Source: CAHJXG01 sp965277495
Lineage (GTDB): Bacteria > Pseudomonadota > Alphaproteobacteria > Acetobacterales > Acetobacteraceae
Assembly (NCBI GenBank): GCA_965277495.1
Contig: OZ255824.1
Span: 4,464,001-4,528,000 of the forward strand
Length of the DNA stretch: 64,000 nucleotides
Direction of reading: 5' to 3'
Part shown: positions 17,863 to 27,140 of the stretch, in pieces
Position numbering within the stretch: position 1 is the stretch's first letter
Layout of the letters: each line of letters starts with the position of its first letter
The notes under the pieces: generated by a model
Database searches by the model: none
The model's input: only the letters and a program-made list of their open reading frames with translations
What the model was told of the DNA's origin: nothing
Program-made: the position numbers and the translations under genes

Positions 17863-18942
17863 ATGAGCGGCAGTACGAAAAGCGTGAAGCCGATGATCGT
17901 CATCCGCAAGGAGGAGGTTGTCGAGGGCGGCCATCATGGTGGCGCGTGGAAGGTGGCCTATGCCGACTTCGTCACGGCCATGATGGCGTTTTTCCTTTTG
18001 ATGTGGCTGTTGAACGCGACGACGGAGGAGCAGAAGCGCGGCCTGGCCGACTATTTCAGCCCGAACAACCTCATGGCGCGCACCAACTCGGGCTTCGGCG
18101 CGCCGTTTGGCGGCACCACGCCGAACGTCGACGGCTCGTTGGCGTCGGATCGCGGCGCGGTCCAGCTCACGACCGGTCCGACCCACCCCAATATCGACGC
18201 CGACGACAATGAAGGCGACGTTCCCGCGACTCCGGTTAAACACCCCACGAGCGGGCCATCTTTGCTCACGATGGCCGAAGACGGCGGCGTTGCGCCCGCC
18301 CCGCTTTTGGCTGCGAATGCCCAGGCCGCCCCATTCCAGGCCGTCGCGCCGGATAAAGTGCGGCCCTTGGTCAACCAGCCGCCGGCCAACCGAAACGCGC
18401 CGCCGCTGCCCGCATCCCAGGAGGCCGCCGCACAGGCCGAGCGCGAGCAGCATGAGCGCATGGAATTCGAACGGGCCGCCGAGCAGATCCGCGAGGCCGT
18501 CCGGTCCGACCCGGCGCTCGCGGGCCTCGCGAAACAGCTCGCGATCGACGTGACGCCCGAGGGGCTGCGCATCCAGATCATGGACGAGGAACGTCAGCCG
18601 ATGTTCGCGTTCGGCGCGTCCGCATTGAACGACCGTGCACGGGCGCTGTTGTCCAAAGTTGCGCCGGTCTTGCTGCGCCTGCCGGAGGCGATCGCCATCG
18701 ATGGCCATACCGACGCAGCGCCATACCGTGGCGGCGACCGCAGCAACTGGGAGCTTTCGGCCGAGCGGGCCAATGCCACCCGGCGGTTGCTGACAGACGC
18801 GGGCCTGCCGGAGACCCGGTTCCGCAGCGTAGCCGGCCATGCCGACCGCGATCCGTTGCTGCCGGCCGACCCAATGGCCGCGGCGAACCGTCGCATCGCC
18901 ATCCTGGTCCTGCGGGACCGGGCCGCAGCCTCGGGGCGTTGA
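17863..18942 (+). CDS. motB: flagellar motor stator protein MotB
   Basis: A 359-residue stator subunit. The single transmembrane helix (residues about 36-54) is preceded by the proton-channel Asp35 in YADFVTAMMAFF. The C-terminal OmpA-like peptidoglycan-binding domain contains DGHTDAAPY and NWELSAERANATRR. Between them is a long Ala/Pro-rich linker. Start ATG 17863 gives the short N terminus; the TTG at 17857 is less likely. It lies 6 bp upstream of motA, the reverse of the common motA-motB order. Confidence 0.95.
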   Translation: MSGSTKSVKPMIVIRKEEVVEGGHHGGAWKVAYADFVTAMMAFFLLMWLLNATTEEQKRGLADYFSPNNLMARTNSGFGAPFGGTTPNVDGSLASDRGAVQLTTGPTHPNIDADDNEGDVPATPVKHPTSGPSLLTMAEDGGVAPAPLLAANAQAAPFQAVAPDKVRPLVNQPPANRNAPPLPASQEAAAQAEREQHERMEFERAAEQIREAVRSDPALAGLAKQLAIDVTPEGLRIQIMDEERQPMFAFGASALNDRARALLSKVAPVLLRLPEAIAIDGHTDAAPYRGGDRSNWELSAERANATRRLLTDAGLPETRFRSVAGHADRDPLLPADPMAAANRRIAILVLRDRAAASGR

Positions 18943-18948
18943 CCGGTC

Positions 18949-19815
18949 ATGCTGACATTCGGGGGCCTCGGATTCCTGCTCGCGTGCGTGTTCGGCAGCT
19001 ATATGATGTCCGGTGGCAGCCTGGAGCCGCTGATCGAGGCAATGCCGTTCGAGCTGCTGACTATTCTCGGCGCCGCGATCGGCACCTTCATCATGTCGAA
19101 CAGCATGCACGACGTGAAGCACACGCTGGCCGGTTTCAAGAAGATCCTGGGCGGCGCGAAGTTCAAAAAGCCGCACTATATCGAGTTGCTGAGCCTGCTG
19201 TTCCTGTTCGCTCGCCTGGCCAGCACCAAGGGCGCCATGGCGCTCGAGCCGCATATCGAGAACCCGGCCAGCAGCACCGCTTTCCAGAAGTTCCCGCGTA
19301 TCCTGGCGAACCATCACGCGACGGCGATGATCTGCGACTACATGCGAATGATGGGCATGAACGCCGACGACCCGCACCAGATCGAGGACTTGATGGGGCG
19401 AGAGCTGAAGAAAACCCTGCATGAGGAATTGCACGGCTCCCACGCGCTGCAGAGCATGGCTGATGCCTTGCCGGCGCTTGGCATCGTCGCGGCGGTGCTG
19501 GGGGTGATCAAGACGATGTCGCACATCAACGAGCCGCCGGCGGTGCTGGGCGCCATGATCGGCGGCGCGCTGGTGGGGACGTTCCTCGGCGTGTTGCTGG
19601 CCTATGGCATGGCCGGGCCGTTCGCCGCCCGCTTGAAGGGCGTCGTCGAGGAGGAGAGCAAGTATTTCGAGGTGATCCGCGCCGTGCTGGTGGCGCATCT
19701 GCACGGGAACGCCCCACAGATCAGCGTCGAGACCGGACGCAAGATGGCGCCAAACCAGCATATGCCGGGCTTCGCCGAATTGGAGACCGCGTTGCAGACC
19801 GTGCAGATCACTTGA
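18949..19815 (+). CDS. motA: flagellar motor stator protein MotA
   Basis: A 288-residue inner-membrane stator subunit with four predicted transmembrane helices: two at the N terminus and two around residues 160-225 (MADALPALGIVAAVLGVIKTM in pieces; LVGTFLGVLLAYGMAGPF). It couples proton flow through MotAB to torque on FliG. The large cytoplasmic loop is present. Six bases separate it from motB. No other flagellar genes are in the window. Confidence 0.95.
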   Translation: MLTFGGLGFLLACVFGSYMMSGGSLEPLIEAMPFELLTILGAAIGTFIMSNSMHDVKHTLAGFKKILGGAKFKKPHYIELLSLLFLFARLASTKGAMALEPHIENPASSTAFQKFPRILANHHATAMICDYMRMMGMNADDPHQIEDLMGRELKKTLHEELHGSHALQSMADALPALGIVAAVLGVIKTMSHINEPPAVLGAMIGGALVGTFLGVLLAYGMAGPFAARLKGVVEEESKYFEVIRAVLVAHLHGNAPQISVETGRKMAPNQHMPGFAELETALQTVQIT

Positions 19816-20248
19816 GCCACGGGCACATCAGCTCCCGCCAGGGTTCCGCTGAGTTGAAGGACAGGCAGGCAAGGTGATCGGACCGGCGCCGCGCGAATCG
19901 GTTGCCTCGGCGAGCGCCGCCGTTACCGAGGCGCAGGTTGACGGATAGGAGTGCCTCGGAAAGCGGGCCCGTTCGAGCAAACCGGATGTAACGAGCGCAC
20001 AGGTTCGGCAAGCCGGGCGGAACGCCGCGTATTAAGAAGCGCCTGTTGCGCTTCGGTATCGTGTTAGGGATGGGGCGTGCCGACCTGCTTCGCGATAGGG
20101 GCTTTGCTCGCCGCGGCACGTGCGTGCCGGACAGCGGGCGCAGCAAACGCCACTCCCAGCAGGGCGCAACGGGTCAACTCGGCCGTCATGACCGCTCTGC
20201 TCTCATCGTCTTTGAACAAGGTTGCCGGCCGGCTAAGGCCAAACCCGG
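19816..20248. other. 433-bp convergent intergenic region
   Basis: Lies between the ends of motA and the convergent unknown gene. No convincing coding sequence is seen; the short frames here have arginine-rich, shadow-like compositions. The only clear structure is the hairpin at 20036-20054. Confidence 0.6.
20036..20054 (-). terminator. hairpin, possible weak terminator
   Basis: A perfect 7-bp inverted repeat (GAAGCGC/GCGCTTC) with a 5-nt loop. On the minus strand it is followed by TTAAT, a poor T run. It lies about 195 bp past the end of the minus-strand unknown gene pair and could end that transcript. The evidence is only structural. Confidence 0.3.
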
Positions 20249-21454
20249 TTAGGCCGTCACGAGCCGCAGGGCAGCGTCGGAGCCGACGAGCAGTTCGGCC
20301 AGGCGCAGCCGCTCCATGCGGGTGAGGCTGCTGTCGGGAGCGCAGGCGCGCGAAGCGGTCCGGCCCAAAAGTTTGTCATAGACCGCGCCAGCGCCAAGCC
20401 GGCGGCCCGCAACGGACAACCGGCGCAAGCCGCGCGCCGCTGTTTCAAGCCCGGTCAACGCGGCATCGTCTATAACGTCGGCACCGGCGGCGAGCTTGGG
20501 CAGGAAATCGTGATCCAGCGCTTGCAGCATGCGGTCCTGACAGGCTGCGTCGGCCAACTGACGGGTGCGCTGCGCTTGGGACCGGAGGGCTGGGCGGGCG
20601 CCAGGACCCTCGACCGCTTCGAGCAACGCCGCCAACTGCATGACCTGAACGGATGCGGCGGCAAGCCCGACCGAGGGCAGGATAGCGGTCAGCGCGTGCT
20701 GCGCCCGGTCCAAGGTTTGTTCGACCGCGGAATCAACCTGTTTCCCTGGCAGCTTGAGCGCCGCAAGCAGCGCCGAGGCTGCCAAACTGCTGTCTGCCAG
20801 CAGCACGGCCAGGACGACGCTGAGACCCGCCGGGTCGGTCGCCTGCGCGCCGGCCAAAATCGCCTTGACGACGGGCGCCGGATCGGCAGCACCGGCGCGG
20901 TGGGTCCACTGGCTGAGCGGGACGGCCTGGCGCAGCACTGCAGCGACGTTGGCCCGAATCTCTGGGTAGCAGCTCTCGGGCAGGCCGGTGGCAGATCCCC
21001 AATCACCGGGTATCGGCAAATCCGCAACCGCGGCGGCCGCCTTTGGCCAGAGTATGGTCCCGGCCTGGTCCACAACGGCTTGGTCCTTGCCCTTATGCCC
21101 GGCGAGGATCGCCTTGATCGGCGCTCCTATGGGGCCAAGGCAGGCGACTGCCGCGTTGCCGATGCTGGAAAGCGCCGTCCGCGGCACGGCTGGGGCGCCG
21201 GGCCTCCAACGCGGGCCGGTCGTGATGATTGGGTCCAGCGGGCGGAACAACAGGCGGGTGATTGATAGCGGGCGCACCGCTGCGATTGATGCCAGCCGCG
21301 GGCGCAGCGGTGCGATCAGCGCATCGGCCGCGCCGCGCTCAGGCATCGCGTCCACCAGGGCAAGGACCTGCGCAAGCTGCTCATCCGCCGCCCCATGCAG
21401 CTTGCGCTGCACCTCGATGACCGGACGATGCTGAGACGGCGCAAGTTGGATCAT
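20249..21454 (-). CDS. conserved hypothetical protein, helical, Ala-rich
   Basis: A 401-residue protein of unknown function. It is mostly alpha-helical and Ala/Leu-rich, with no signal peptide or transmembrane segment. The N terminus reads QRKLHGAADEQLAQVLALVD, followed by a conserved-looking segment SITRLLFRPLDPIITTGPRWR. ATG 21454 is chosen because it falls one base after the stop of the upstream gene. The two genes look like one operon. Similar pairs occur in other Rhodospirillales as hypothetical proteins, to my recollection. Confidence 0.75.
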   Translation of the reverse strand: MIQLAPSQHRPVIEVQRKLHGAADEQLAQVLALVDAMPERGAADALIAPLRPRLASIAAVRPLSITRLLFRPLDPIITTGPRWRPGAPAVPRTALSSIGNAAVACLGPIGAPIKAILAGHKGKDQAVVDQAGTILWPKAAAAVADLPIPGDWGSATGLPESCYPEIRANVAAVLRQAVPLSQWTHRAGAADPAPVVKAILAGAQATDPAGLSVVLAVLLADSSLAASALLAALKLPGKQVDSAVEQTLDRAQHALTAILPSVGLAAASVQVMQLAALLEAVEGPGARPALRSQAQRTRQLADAACQDRMLQALDHDFLPKLAAGADVIDDAALTGLETAARGLRRLSVAGRRLGAGAVYDKLLGRTASRACAPDSSLTRMERLRLAELLVGSDAALRLVTA

Positions 21455-21455
21455 G

Positions 21456-22463
21456 CTAGGCAGCCAACGCCCGGAATTGTTCGTTCCGGGCGACGACGTC
21501 GAGCGTGCTGAACCCCGTGCGCCAGTCCTGGTTGATGCACACCGTGCGGCGGATAGCCTGGCTCGCCTCGACGTCGACCGGCATGCCAATCCATTGCTCG
21601 GCCTCTTTTGGCAGCATCATCAGCGTCTGGCCGATTTCAATGAGCGCGGTGCGCCGGCCCGCGACGCCGGATGCGGCGCTCCAGAGCAGGCACGGCAACT
21701 CCCAGCCGTCGAGCACCCAAGCGGGACGGCCGATGACGGCCGCGACATCGGCCGCGCGGGTGCGAAAACCCACGAGCAGGCCGCCAATATCGGCCACGCC
21801 GGCGCGGGCTGCCGACAGCACTGTTCCGGCGCAGCGGATGGCAAGGGCCGCCATCTCGCACACTATCGAGACATAACCGGTCTCGTCCACTTCCATGCGC
21901 GAGAAGGTTTCCAATTCCTCGTGCAGGGTTCGCAACTGCGCTAGCCGCACGGCTATGCTGGCCCGTGCCGCGTGCGGCCCGACGCCGATTTCGTCCACCA
22001 TGCCGGCGAGCGTCGTCACTTCCGTCTGATCAAACTGAACCGTCGTTTGCGCGGCCAGGACGCTGAGCAGGAACTGGGTGGTCGCCTGGCACGACTCGAT
22101 GTCGGCCCGCATGGCCTTCACCGCCGCCGCGTATGCTGGGCGGCCCGCCGCACCATCGGTGGCGACCCTTCGAGCCGCGGCGCGCACCGTGCCAGGGGTG
22201 AGCAGGCTGTTTTTGGAAGCCGAAATGTAATCGTGCAACATCGTGTCATGCAGCGTGGGCTGGCACATGTCGCGCACGCCGGACCACGACAGCACATAGA
22301 CGCCGCGCCCGCCCGCCGGGTTCGGCACCACGAGCGCCAGGCCATGCCGCACATCCCGCCGGACGCGCGCCCCGGCCAGCGCCGGCGTCGTGAACGGCAC
22401 GCTGGCGCCCCGCTCCTCGAAGGTGGCGGACTGGTGCGGGGCAGTTGGTGATGGCAGATCCAT
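21456..22463 (-). CDS. conserved hypothetical protein
   Basis: A 335-residue protein, not assigned to a family. The N-terminal third (FEERGASVPFTTPALAGARVR, in pieces, and NPAGGRGVYVLSW) looks like a small beta domain; the middle (residues about 95-240) is helical. The C terminus has RRTVCINQDWRTGF. No signal peptide or membrane segment. It is first of a two-gene unit with the following hypothetical gene (1-bp gap). Both converge on motBA; a motility link is possible but unproved. Confidence 0.75.
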   Translation of the reverse strand: MDLPSPTAPHQSATFEERGASVPFTTPALAGARVRRDVRHGLALVVPNPAGGRGVYVLSWSGVRDMCQPTLHDTMLHDYISASKNSLLTPGTVRAAARRVATDGAAGRPAYAAAVKAMRADIESCQATTQFLLSVLAAQTTVQFDQTEVTTLAGMVDEIGVGPHAARASIAVRLAQLRTLHEELETFSRMEVDETGYVSIVCEMAALAIRCAGTVLSAARAGVADIGGLLVGFRTRAADVAAVIGRPAWVLDGWELPCLLWSAASGVAGRRTALIEIGQTLMMLPKEAEQWIGMPVDVEASQAIRRTVCINQDWRTGFSTLDVVARNEQFRALAA

Positions 22464-22529
22464 GCGGCGCAGCCCTGTGTGAACAGGACAATCTTAGACG
22501 CGACTGGTGAATATAACGTAAACGCGGTT

Positions 22530-23156
22530 TCAGGCGATCAGGGCATCGTCGAAGCTCGGACGTCCGGTCAGGTGCCGCCAATGGTGCCAAAGCAGCCGCG
22601 CCGCCAGGGCGCGATGCGGACGCCACGCTTCGGCCAACATGCGCAACTCCTTCGGGTCCGGCCGGCTGGACAGGCCCATGATATCGGCCGCCGCGCCCGC
22701 AACCGCGATATCGCCGGCGGGGAACACGTCCTCGCGCTGCAGTGCGAACAGCAAGTAAACCTCGGCCGTCCAGGGGCCTAGCCCACGCACCGCGGTGATG
22801 GCCGCCATCGCCTCGGCATCCGGAAGCCGCTCCAGCGCCGCGGCGGAAAGCTCGTTGCTGGCGAAGGCGGCCGCGAGCGAGCGGGCATGCGCCACTTTTG
22901 GCCGTGACAACCCGGCCGTTCGCAGCGCCGTGTCGTCCAGCGCCAGCAGCCCCTCCGGCGCCAGCGCGCCTGGCAGCGCAGCCAGACGCAGCCAGATCGC
23001 GAGCGCCGCCTGGTTGCTGATCTGCTGTCCGACGACGATCTGCAGCAGGCCTGGGAAGCCGTCGGCGCGGACCCGCCATGGCAGCGGGCCGGCCACCTGT
23101 TCGATGCGTGCCAGCCGCGGATCGCGGCCGACCAGCAAATCCAGTGCGGCGCGCAT
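22530..23156 (-). CDS. DNA-3-methyladenine glycosylase II (AlkA-like)
   Basis: A 208-residue HhH-GPD base-excision glycosylase that removes alkylated purines. The helix-hairpin-helix is VRGLGPWTAEVYLLFAL, and catalytic Asp149 lies in FPAGDIAV. GQQISNQAA is a typical AlkA-family segment. It lacks the extra N-terminal domain of E. coli AlkA. ATG 23156 gives a start about ten residues shorter than some relatives, but no better in-frame start was seen between it and the upstream gene. It follows the secreted hypothetical on the same strand. Confidence 0.88.
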   Translation of the reverse strand: MRAALDLLVGRDPRLARIEQVAGPLPWRVRADGFPGLLQIVVGQQISNQAALAIWLRLAALPGALAPEGLLALDDTALRTAGLSRPKVAHARSLAAAFASNELSAAALERLPDAEAMAAITAVRGLGPWTAEVYLLFALQREDVFPAGDIAVAGAAADIMGLSSRPDPKELRMLAEAWRPHRALAARLLWHHWRHLTGRPSFDDALIA

Positions 23157-23214
23157 GGCCGCGGGCGGATGCGGAAACGCGGTCAGCCGGGCCGGGCCAA
23201 GCGGCGCGCGTGGT

Positions 23215-23682
23215 TCATCGCGGGTGGCAGCGAACGAGCGGGTTGGGGAAATCGGCGCAGCCCGGGAACGCAATCTCGTTTTCGCCGCGGCGCTGCACGT
23301 GCAGCTCATCCGCCGACTCGCAGCCAAAGCCGATCGTGGGGTTCGCCCCGGCCCCGAACAGGCCGGACGCACCGGGCGCCGCCGCAAAGCGGAACTCCGC
23401 GCCCTGTGGCGAGGCGCGCGCCGTCTCGACCTCGCGCTGGATCAATGTCTGCTCGGTGATGGTCGCCCGGAGCACGAGGTCGCGGGTGAAGATCACCACC
23501 GGCTGCGATAGGCAGGCTTGGTCCGACAGGCCATTCGGCACTGGGAAGATTCCGCCGGTCCAGGTGCCGAACAGCCAGGCGTGCGGCGGCAGGTTGGCGC
23601 CCTGCGCGGCGGCTGGGGTGCTGGCGGGCAGCATGGCCGAGGCCAGCATCACGGCGGCGAAATGAACGGCGAAGCGGCGCAT
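23215..23682 (-). CDS. hypothetical secreted protein
   Basis: A 155-residue protein with a signal peptide (about residues 1-26, ending PAAAQG), so it is exported to the periplasm. The mature part begins PPHAWLFGTWTGGIFPVP, a small lipocalin-like opening found in several alphaproteobacterial hypotheticals, and has three cysteines, two of them late (GFGCESA, PGCADFP), that may pair. Start ATG 23682; a TTG precedes it. Function unknown. Confidence 0.75.
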   Translation of the reverse strand: MRRFAVHFAAVMLASAMLPASTPAAAQGANLPPHAWLFGTWTGGIFPVPNGLSDQACLSQPVVIFTRDLVLRATITEQTLIQREVETARASPQGAEFRFAAAPGASGLFGAGANPTIGFGCESADELHVQRRGENEIAFPGCADFPNPLVRCHPR

Positions 23683-23817
23683 CAAAGGAATCCCATGCGG
23701 AAGATATAACGCAGCTTAGCCGCAGCGCACGCCGCACGGAAGCGGCAGTGCCTGCAACTGGCGATTGCTGCCGGGCACACAGCGTGGCATGGCAGGCCCA
23801 AGCCTTTGGGAATCATC

Positions 23818-24396
23818 ATGCTCCGCCGCTTCTACGACCGCGTGCTCGCCTTGTCTGCCGACCGGCGCGCCCCGGCCTGGCTGGCGCTGATCAGCTTCGC
23901 CGAGAGCAGCTTTTTCCCGGTGCCGCCGGATGCGCTGCTGGTGCCGATGGCGCTCGCCCGGCCGGACCGGGCCTACCGTTTCGCATTGATATGCACGCTG
24001 GCCAGCGTGACCGGCGGCATGTTGGGCTACCTGATCGGCTATGCGCTCTATGACCAGGTCGCTGCGCCGCTGATCCACTTCTACCACTACGAGGCCGCTG
24101 CGGACAGTTTCGTCGCCAAATTCAACCAGTACGGCCTCTGGGTCATCCTGATCAAGGGCCTGACCCCGATCCCCTACAAGATCGTCACCATCACGTCCGG
24201 CCTCGCCCACTTCAACTTCGGCGTGTTCGTCGCTGCCAGCGCGCTCACCCGCGGCGTGCGGTTCTTCCTGGTGGCCGCGCTGATCCGGCAGTTCGGCGAA
24301 CCCGTCCGCGCCTTCATCGAACGCCGGCTGACGCTGGTGACCAGCTTGACCGCAGCGGGGATCGTGGGCGGCATCTTGCTGTTGAAATTCATTTGA
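23818..24396 (+). CDS. YqaA/DedA-family (VTT domain) membrane protein
   Basis: A 192-residue inner-membrane protein of the YqaA branch of the DedA/VTT family. Visible family marks are ESSFFPVPPDALLVPMALARP near the start (in pieces), GYLIGYALYD, and GLTPIPYKIVTITSG, a re-entrant loop segment. DedA proteins move lipid carriers or affect membrane homeostasis; the role of YqaA is not established. Start ATG 23818 is preferred to TTG 23806. The 3' end overlaps convergent prpE by 8 bases. Confidence 0.9.
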   Translation: MLRRFYDRVLALSADRRAPAWLALISFAESSFFPVPPDALLVPMALARPDRAYRFALICTLASVTGGMLGYLIGYALYDQVAAPLIHFYHYEAAADSFVAKFNQYGLWVILIKGLTPIPYKIVTITSGLAHFNFGVFVAASALTRGVRFFLVAALIRQFGEPVRAFIERRLTLVTSLTAAGIVGGILLLKFI

Positions 24397-26284
24397 CGAG
24401 GACGGCGCGTATCTCGTCCAGGATGGCCGGGTCGTCGATGGTGGGCGGGGCAGGGGCGTCGTCCCCATCGGCCAGCTTGCGGATGCTATTGCGCAGGATC
24501 TTGCCGGACCGGGTCTTGGGCAAGCGCGCCACCACGCGGGCGTCCTTGAATGCCGCCACCGGCCCGATCCGGTCGCGAACGAGGGCCACCAGCTCGCGCG
24601 CAACCTCCGCATGGTCCCGGTCCGCGCCGGCCTTAAGGACGACAAGGCCAAGCGGGACCTGACCCTTCAGCGCGTCCGCCGCGCCGACCACCGCGCACTC
24701 CGCCACGTCCGGATGGCCCGCCAGCACCTCCTCCATCGCGCCGGTGCTCAGGCGGTGCCCGGCGACGTTGATCACGTCGTCGGTGCGGCCCATGACCCAA
24801 ACGTCGCCCTCCGCGTCCACCTGGCCGGCATCCCCCGTGCGATACCAGCCGGGATAGTCGAGCAGATAGGCGGCGCGATACCCGTCCGCGTTGCGCCACA
24901 GCGTCGGCGCGCAGCCCGGCGGCAGCGGCATCCGTATGGCGAGGTAGCCGCTTTCGCCCTGCGGCAACATCGCCCCGGCATCGTCCAGCGCCTGCACGTC
25001 ATAGCCGGGGCAGGCGCGTCCGCCGGCGCCGGGCTTGAAGGGGAACAGCCCGTAGCCGCGGAACCCCGCCGTGATCGGCCAGCCGGTTTCGGTCTGCCAC
25101 CAATGGTCCACGACGGGCCGCCCGAGCTTGCCCGCGATCCAAAGCGCCGTCGGAGGATCGCACCGCTCGCCCGCCAGGAACAGCGTATCGAGCCGGCTAA
25201 GGTCATGCTGTGCCATATGCAGCCCGTCCGGGTCCTGCTGCTTGACGGCGCGCAGCGCGGTGGGCGCGGTGAACAGCACGCGGACGCCGTGCTGGGCGCA
25301 GACGCGCCAGAACGCGCCGGGGTCGGGCGTGCCGACCGGCTTGCCTTCATACAAAACCGTGGTGCAGCCGGCGAGCAGCGGCGCGTAAACGATGTAGCTG
25401 TGGCCCACCACCCAGCCGACGTCGCTGGCGCACCAATAGACGTCGCCGGCCTTCATGCCATAGATCATGTGCATCGACGCATGCAGCGCCACGGCATAGC
25501 CGCCGGTGTCGCGCACCACGCCCTTCGGCTTCCCGGTCGTGCCGGACGTGTAAAGGATATACAGCGGGTCGGTCGCGCGCACCGGGACGGGATCGTGCGG
25601 GGCGGTCGACGCCTCCGCGTCGGCAAAATCATGATCGCGGCCCGGCGCCATAGCGGCGGCCAGCATGGGGCGTTGCAAAATAAGGCAGGCGCTGGGCTTA
25701 TGCGCGCTGAAGGCGATGGCGGCGTCCAGCAGCGGCTTGTAGGCGACGATGCGGCCCGGTTCCAACCCGCAGGAGGCGGAAATGACCACCCGCGGCTCGG
25801 CGTCCTCGATCCGTTTGGCGAGCTCGGCGGCTGCGAAACCGCCGAACACGACGGAGTGCACCGCGCCCAGCCGTGCGCAGGCGAGCATTGCGATCACCGC
25901 CTCGGGCACCATCGGCATGTAAACCACCACGCGGTCGCCGGCCACGACGCTCAAGGCCGCGAGCGCCCCGGCCACCCGGGCGACACGGGCGCGCAATTCG
26001 GCGTAGGTGAACGACCGCAGCTCGCCGGCCATCGGGCTGTCCCAGATCAGCGCCGTTTGCGCGCCGCGCCCGGCCTCGACGTGCCGGTCCAGGCAGTTTT
26101 GCGAGATGTTCAGCGTCGCGCCGGCAAACCATTGGCCGAACACACTCATTGCCGGGTCGAACACCCGGTCCCAGCGGCGGCTCCAATCGATGCCCTCGGC
26201 CGCCTTGGCCCACCATGCCTCGGGGTCGGCCTGCCAACTGGAGTAGGCTGCGGCATAGGCGTTGATTGGCGCGGTTTTGCTCAC
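24389..26284 (-). CDS. prpE: propionyl-CoA synthetase
   Basis: A 631-residue ANL-superfamily acyl-CoA synthetase that adenylates propionate and transfers it to CoA. ATP-binding P-loop is YTSGTTGKPKGVVRD, other core motifs are WWQTETGWP and YRTGDAG, and the acetylatable Lys is in TRSGKILRN near the C terminus. WCASDVGWVVGHSYIVYAPLL is close to PrpE rather than acetyl-CoA synthetase. Length is normal. Monocistronic; other methylcitrate-cycle genes are not in the window. Confidence 0.93.
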   Translation of the reverse strand: MSKTAPINAYAAAYSSWQADPEAWWAKAAEGIDWSRRWDRVFDPAMSVFGQWFAGATLNISQNCLDRHVEAGRGAQTALIWDSPMAGELRSFTYAELRARVARVAGALAALSVVAGDRVVVYMPMVPEAVIAMLACARLGAVHSVVFGGFAAAELAKRIEDAEPRVVISASCGLEPGRIVAYKPLLDAAIAFSAHKPSACLILQRPMLAAAMAPGRDHDFADAEASTAPHDPVPVRATDPLYILYTSGTTGKPKGVVRDTGGYAVALHASMHMIYGMKAGDVYWCASDVGWVVGHSYIVYAPLLAGCTTVLYEGKPVGTPDPGAFWRVCAQHGVRVLFTAPTALRAVKQQDPDGLHMAQHDLSRLDTLFLAGERCDPPTALWIAGKLGRPVVDHWWQTETGWPITAGFRGYGLFPFKPGAGGRACPGYDVQALDDAGAMLPQGESGYLAIRMPLPPGCAPTLWRNADGYRAAYLLDYPGWYRTGDAGQVDAEGDVWVMGRTDDVINVAGHRLSTGAMEEVLAGHPDVAECAVVGAADALKGQVPLGLVVLKAGADRDHAEVARELVALVRDRIGPVAAFKDARVVARLPKTRSGKILRNSIRKLADGDDAPAPPTIDDPAILDEIRAVLVK

Positions 26285-26438
26285 AGGCCGTTCTCCCCTC
26301 TCGCTGTTTTACCGCGCTTGGCGTTACCAAACCATGAACACGCCAGGCGCCCGCCTTCAAGGGGCGCTTCGATCCTGGCATGATCCGCACGAAAATGAAC
26401 CGCGCGCCGGCCGAAGCTGTTGTGGCAAGATGCGCGCC

Positions 26439-27140
26439 ATGACCGATCGCCCGCTTGGACCGCCCGTCGACCCCACCCCCCGGCCGCTGCCGGCCCGTGT
26501 CGCGTTGCGCGGCCAGTATGCCGTGCTCGAGCCGCTGCACCGCCGCCATGCCGACGAGCTTTGGCAGGCGGCGACGCAGGATCCGGCCGGCGAAAGCTCG
26601 TGGGATTACCTGGGCTACGGCCCGTTCCCCTCTGCCGACGCGATGGCAAGCTTTGTCGCTGGGTTTGCCAGCACGCATGACCCAATGGCCTGGGCCGTGC
26701 GCCCGGTGTCAACCGGCGCCGTGTCGGGCTGGCTCACGCTCATGGACATCCTGCCCGCCCATGCGTCGATCGAGCTTGGCCATATCTGGTTCGCGCCGCG
26801 CATGCAGCGCACCCGGGCGGCAACCGAGGCGATGTTCCTGTTGCTGCGCCTCGCCGCCGACGACCTCGGCTACCGGCGCCTGGTGTGGAAGTGCAACGCG
26901 CTGAATGCGCCGTCGCGGCGTGCGGCGGAACGCTTGGGCTTCACTTACGAGGGCACGCTGCGGGCAAACCTCATCGCGCGCGGCAGGTTGCGGGACACCG
27001 CATATTTCAGCATTGTCGGCGACGAATGGCCCGCCCGGCGGGACGCGCTGCTGGCGTGGCTGGACCCGGCGAACTTCGCGCCGGACGGCACCGCCCGGCG
27101 CGGCTTGGCAGAAATCCGGGCGGCTACATCGGCGGGGTGA
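26439..27140 (+). CDS. RimJ/RimL-type GNAT acetyltransferase
   Basis: A 233-residue GNAT protein of the RimJ/RimL branch. It has the LRGQYAVLEPLHRRHADELW N-terminal strand and helix, ELGHIWFAPRMQRTRAATEA for the CoA site, and the family ending NAPSRRAAERLGFTYEGTLR followed by RDTAYFSI. Start ATG 26439 (or 26430) gives a proline-rich N terminus. The substrate may be a protein N terminus or a small amine. The 3' end overlaps the convergent secreted protein by 17 bases. Confidence 0.9.
   Translation: MTDRPLGPPVDPTPRPLPARVALRGQYAVLEPLHRRHADELWQAATQDPAGESSWDYLGYGPFPSADAMASFVAGFASTHDPMAWAVRPVSTGAVSGWLTLMDILPAHASIELGHIWFAPRMQRTRAATEAMFLLLRLAADDLGYRRLVWKCNALNAPSRRAAERLGFTYEGTLRANLIARGRLRDTAYFSIVGDEWPARRDALLAWLDPANFAPDGTARRGLAEIRAATSAG

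Noticed and set aside
17836..19761. 641-residue open frame on the minus strand across motB and motA
   Set aside because: Shadow of two certain genes in a GC-rich genome; no domain content.
19808..20146. 112-residue open frame on the minus strand after motA
   Set aside because: Overlaps the motA end, Arg-rich, no ribosome-binding site or motif.
24611..26383. 590-residue open frame on the plus strand
   Set aside because: Antisense to prpE with arginine/histidine-rich shadow composition.
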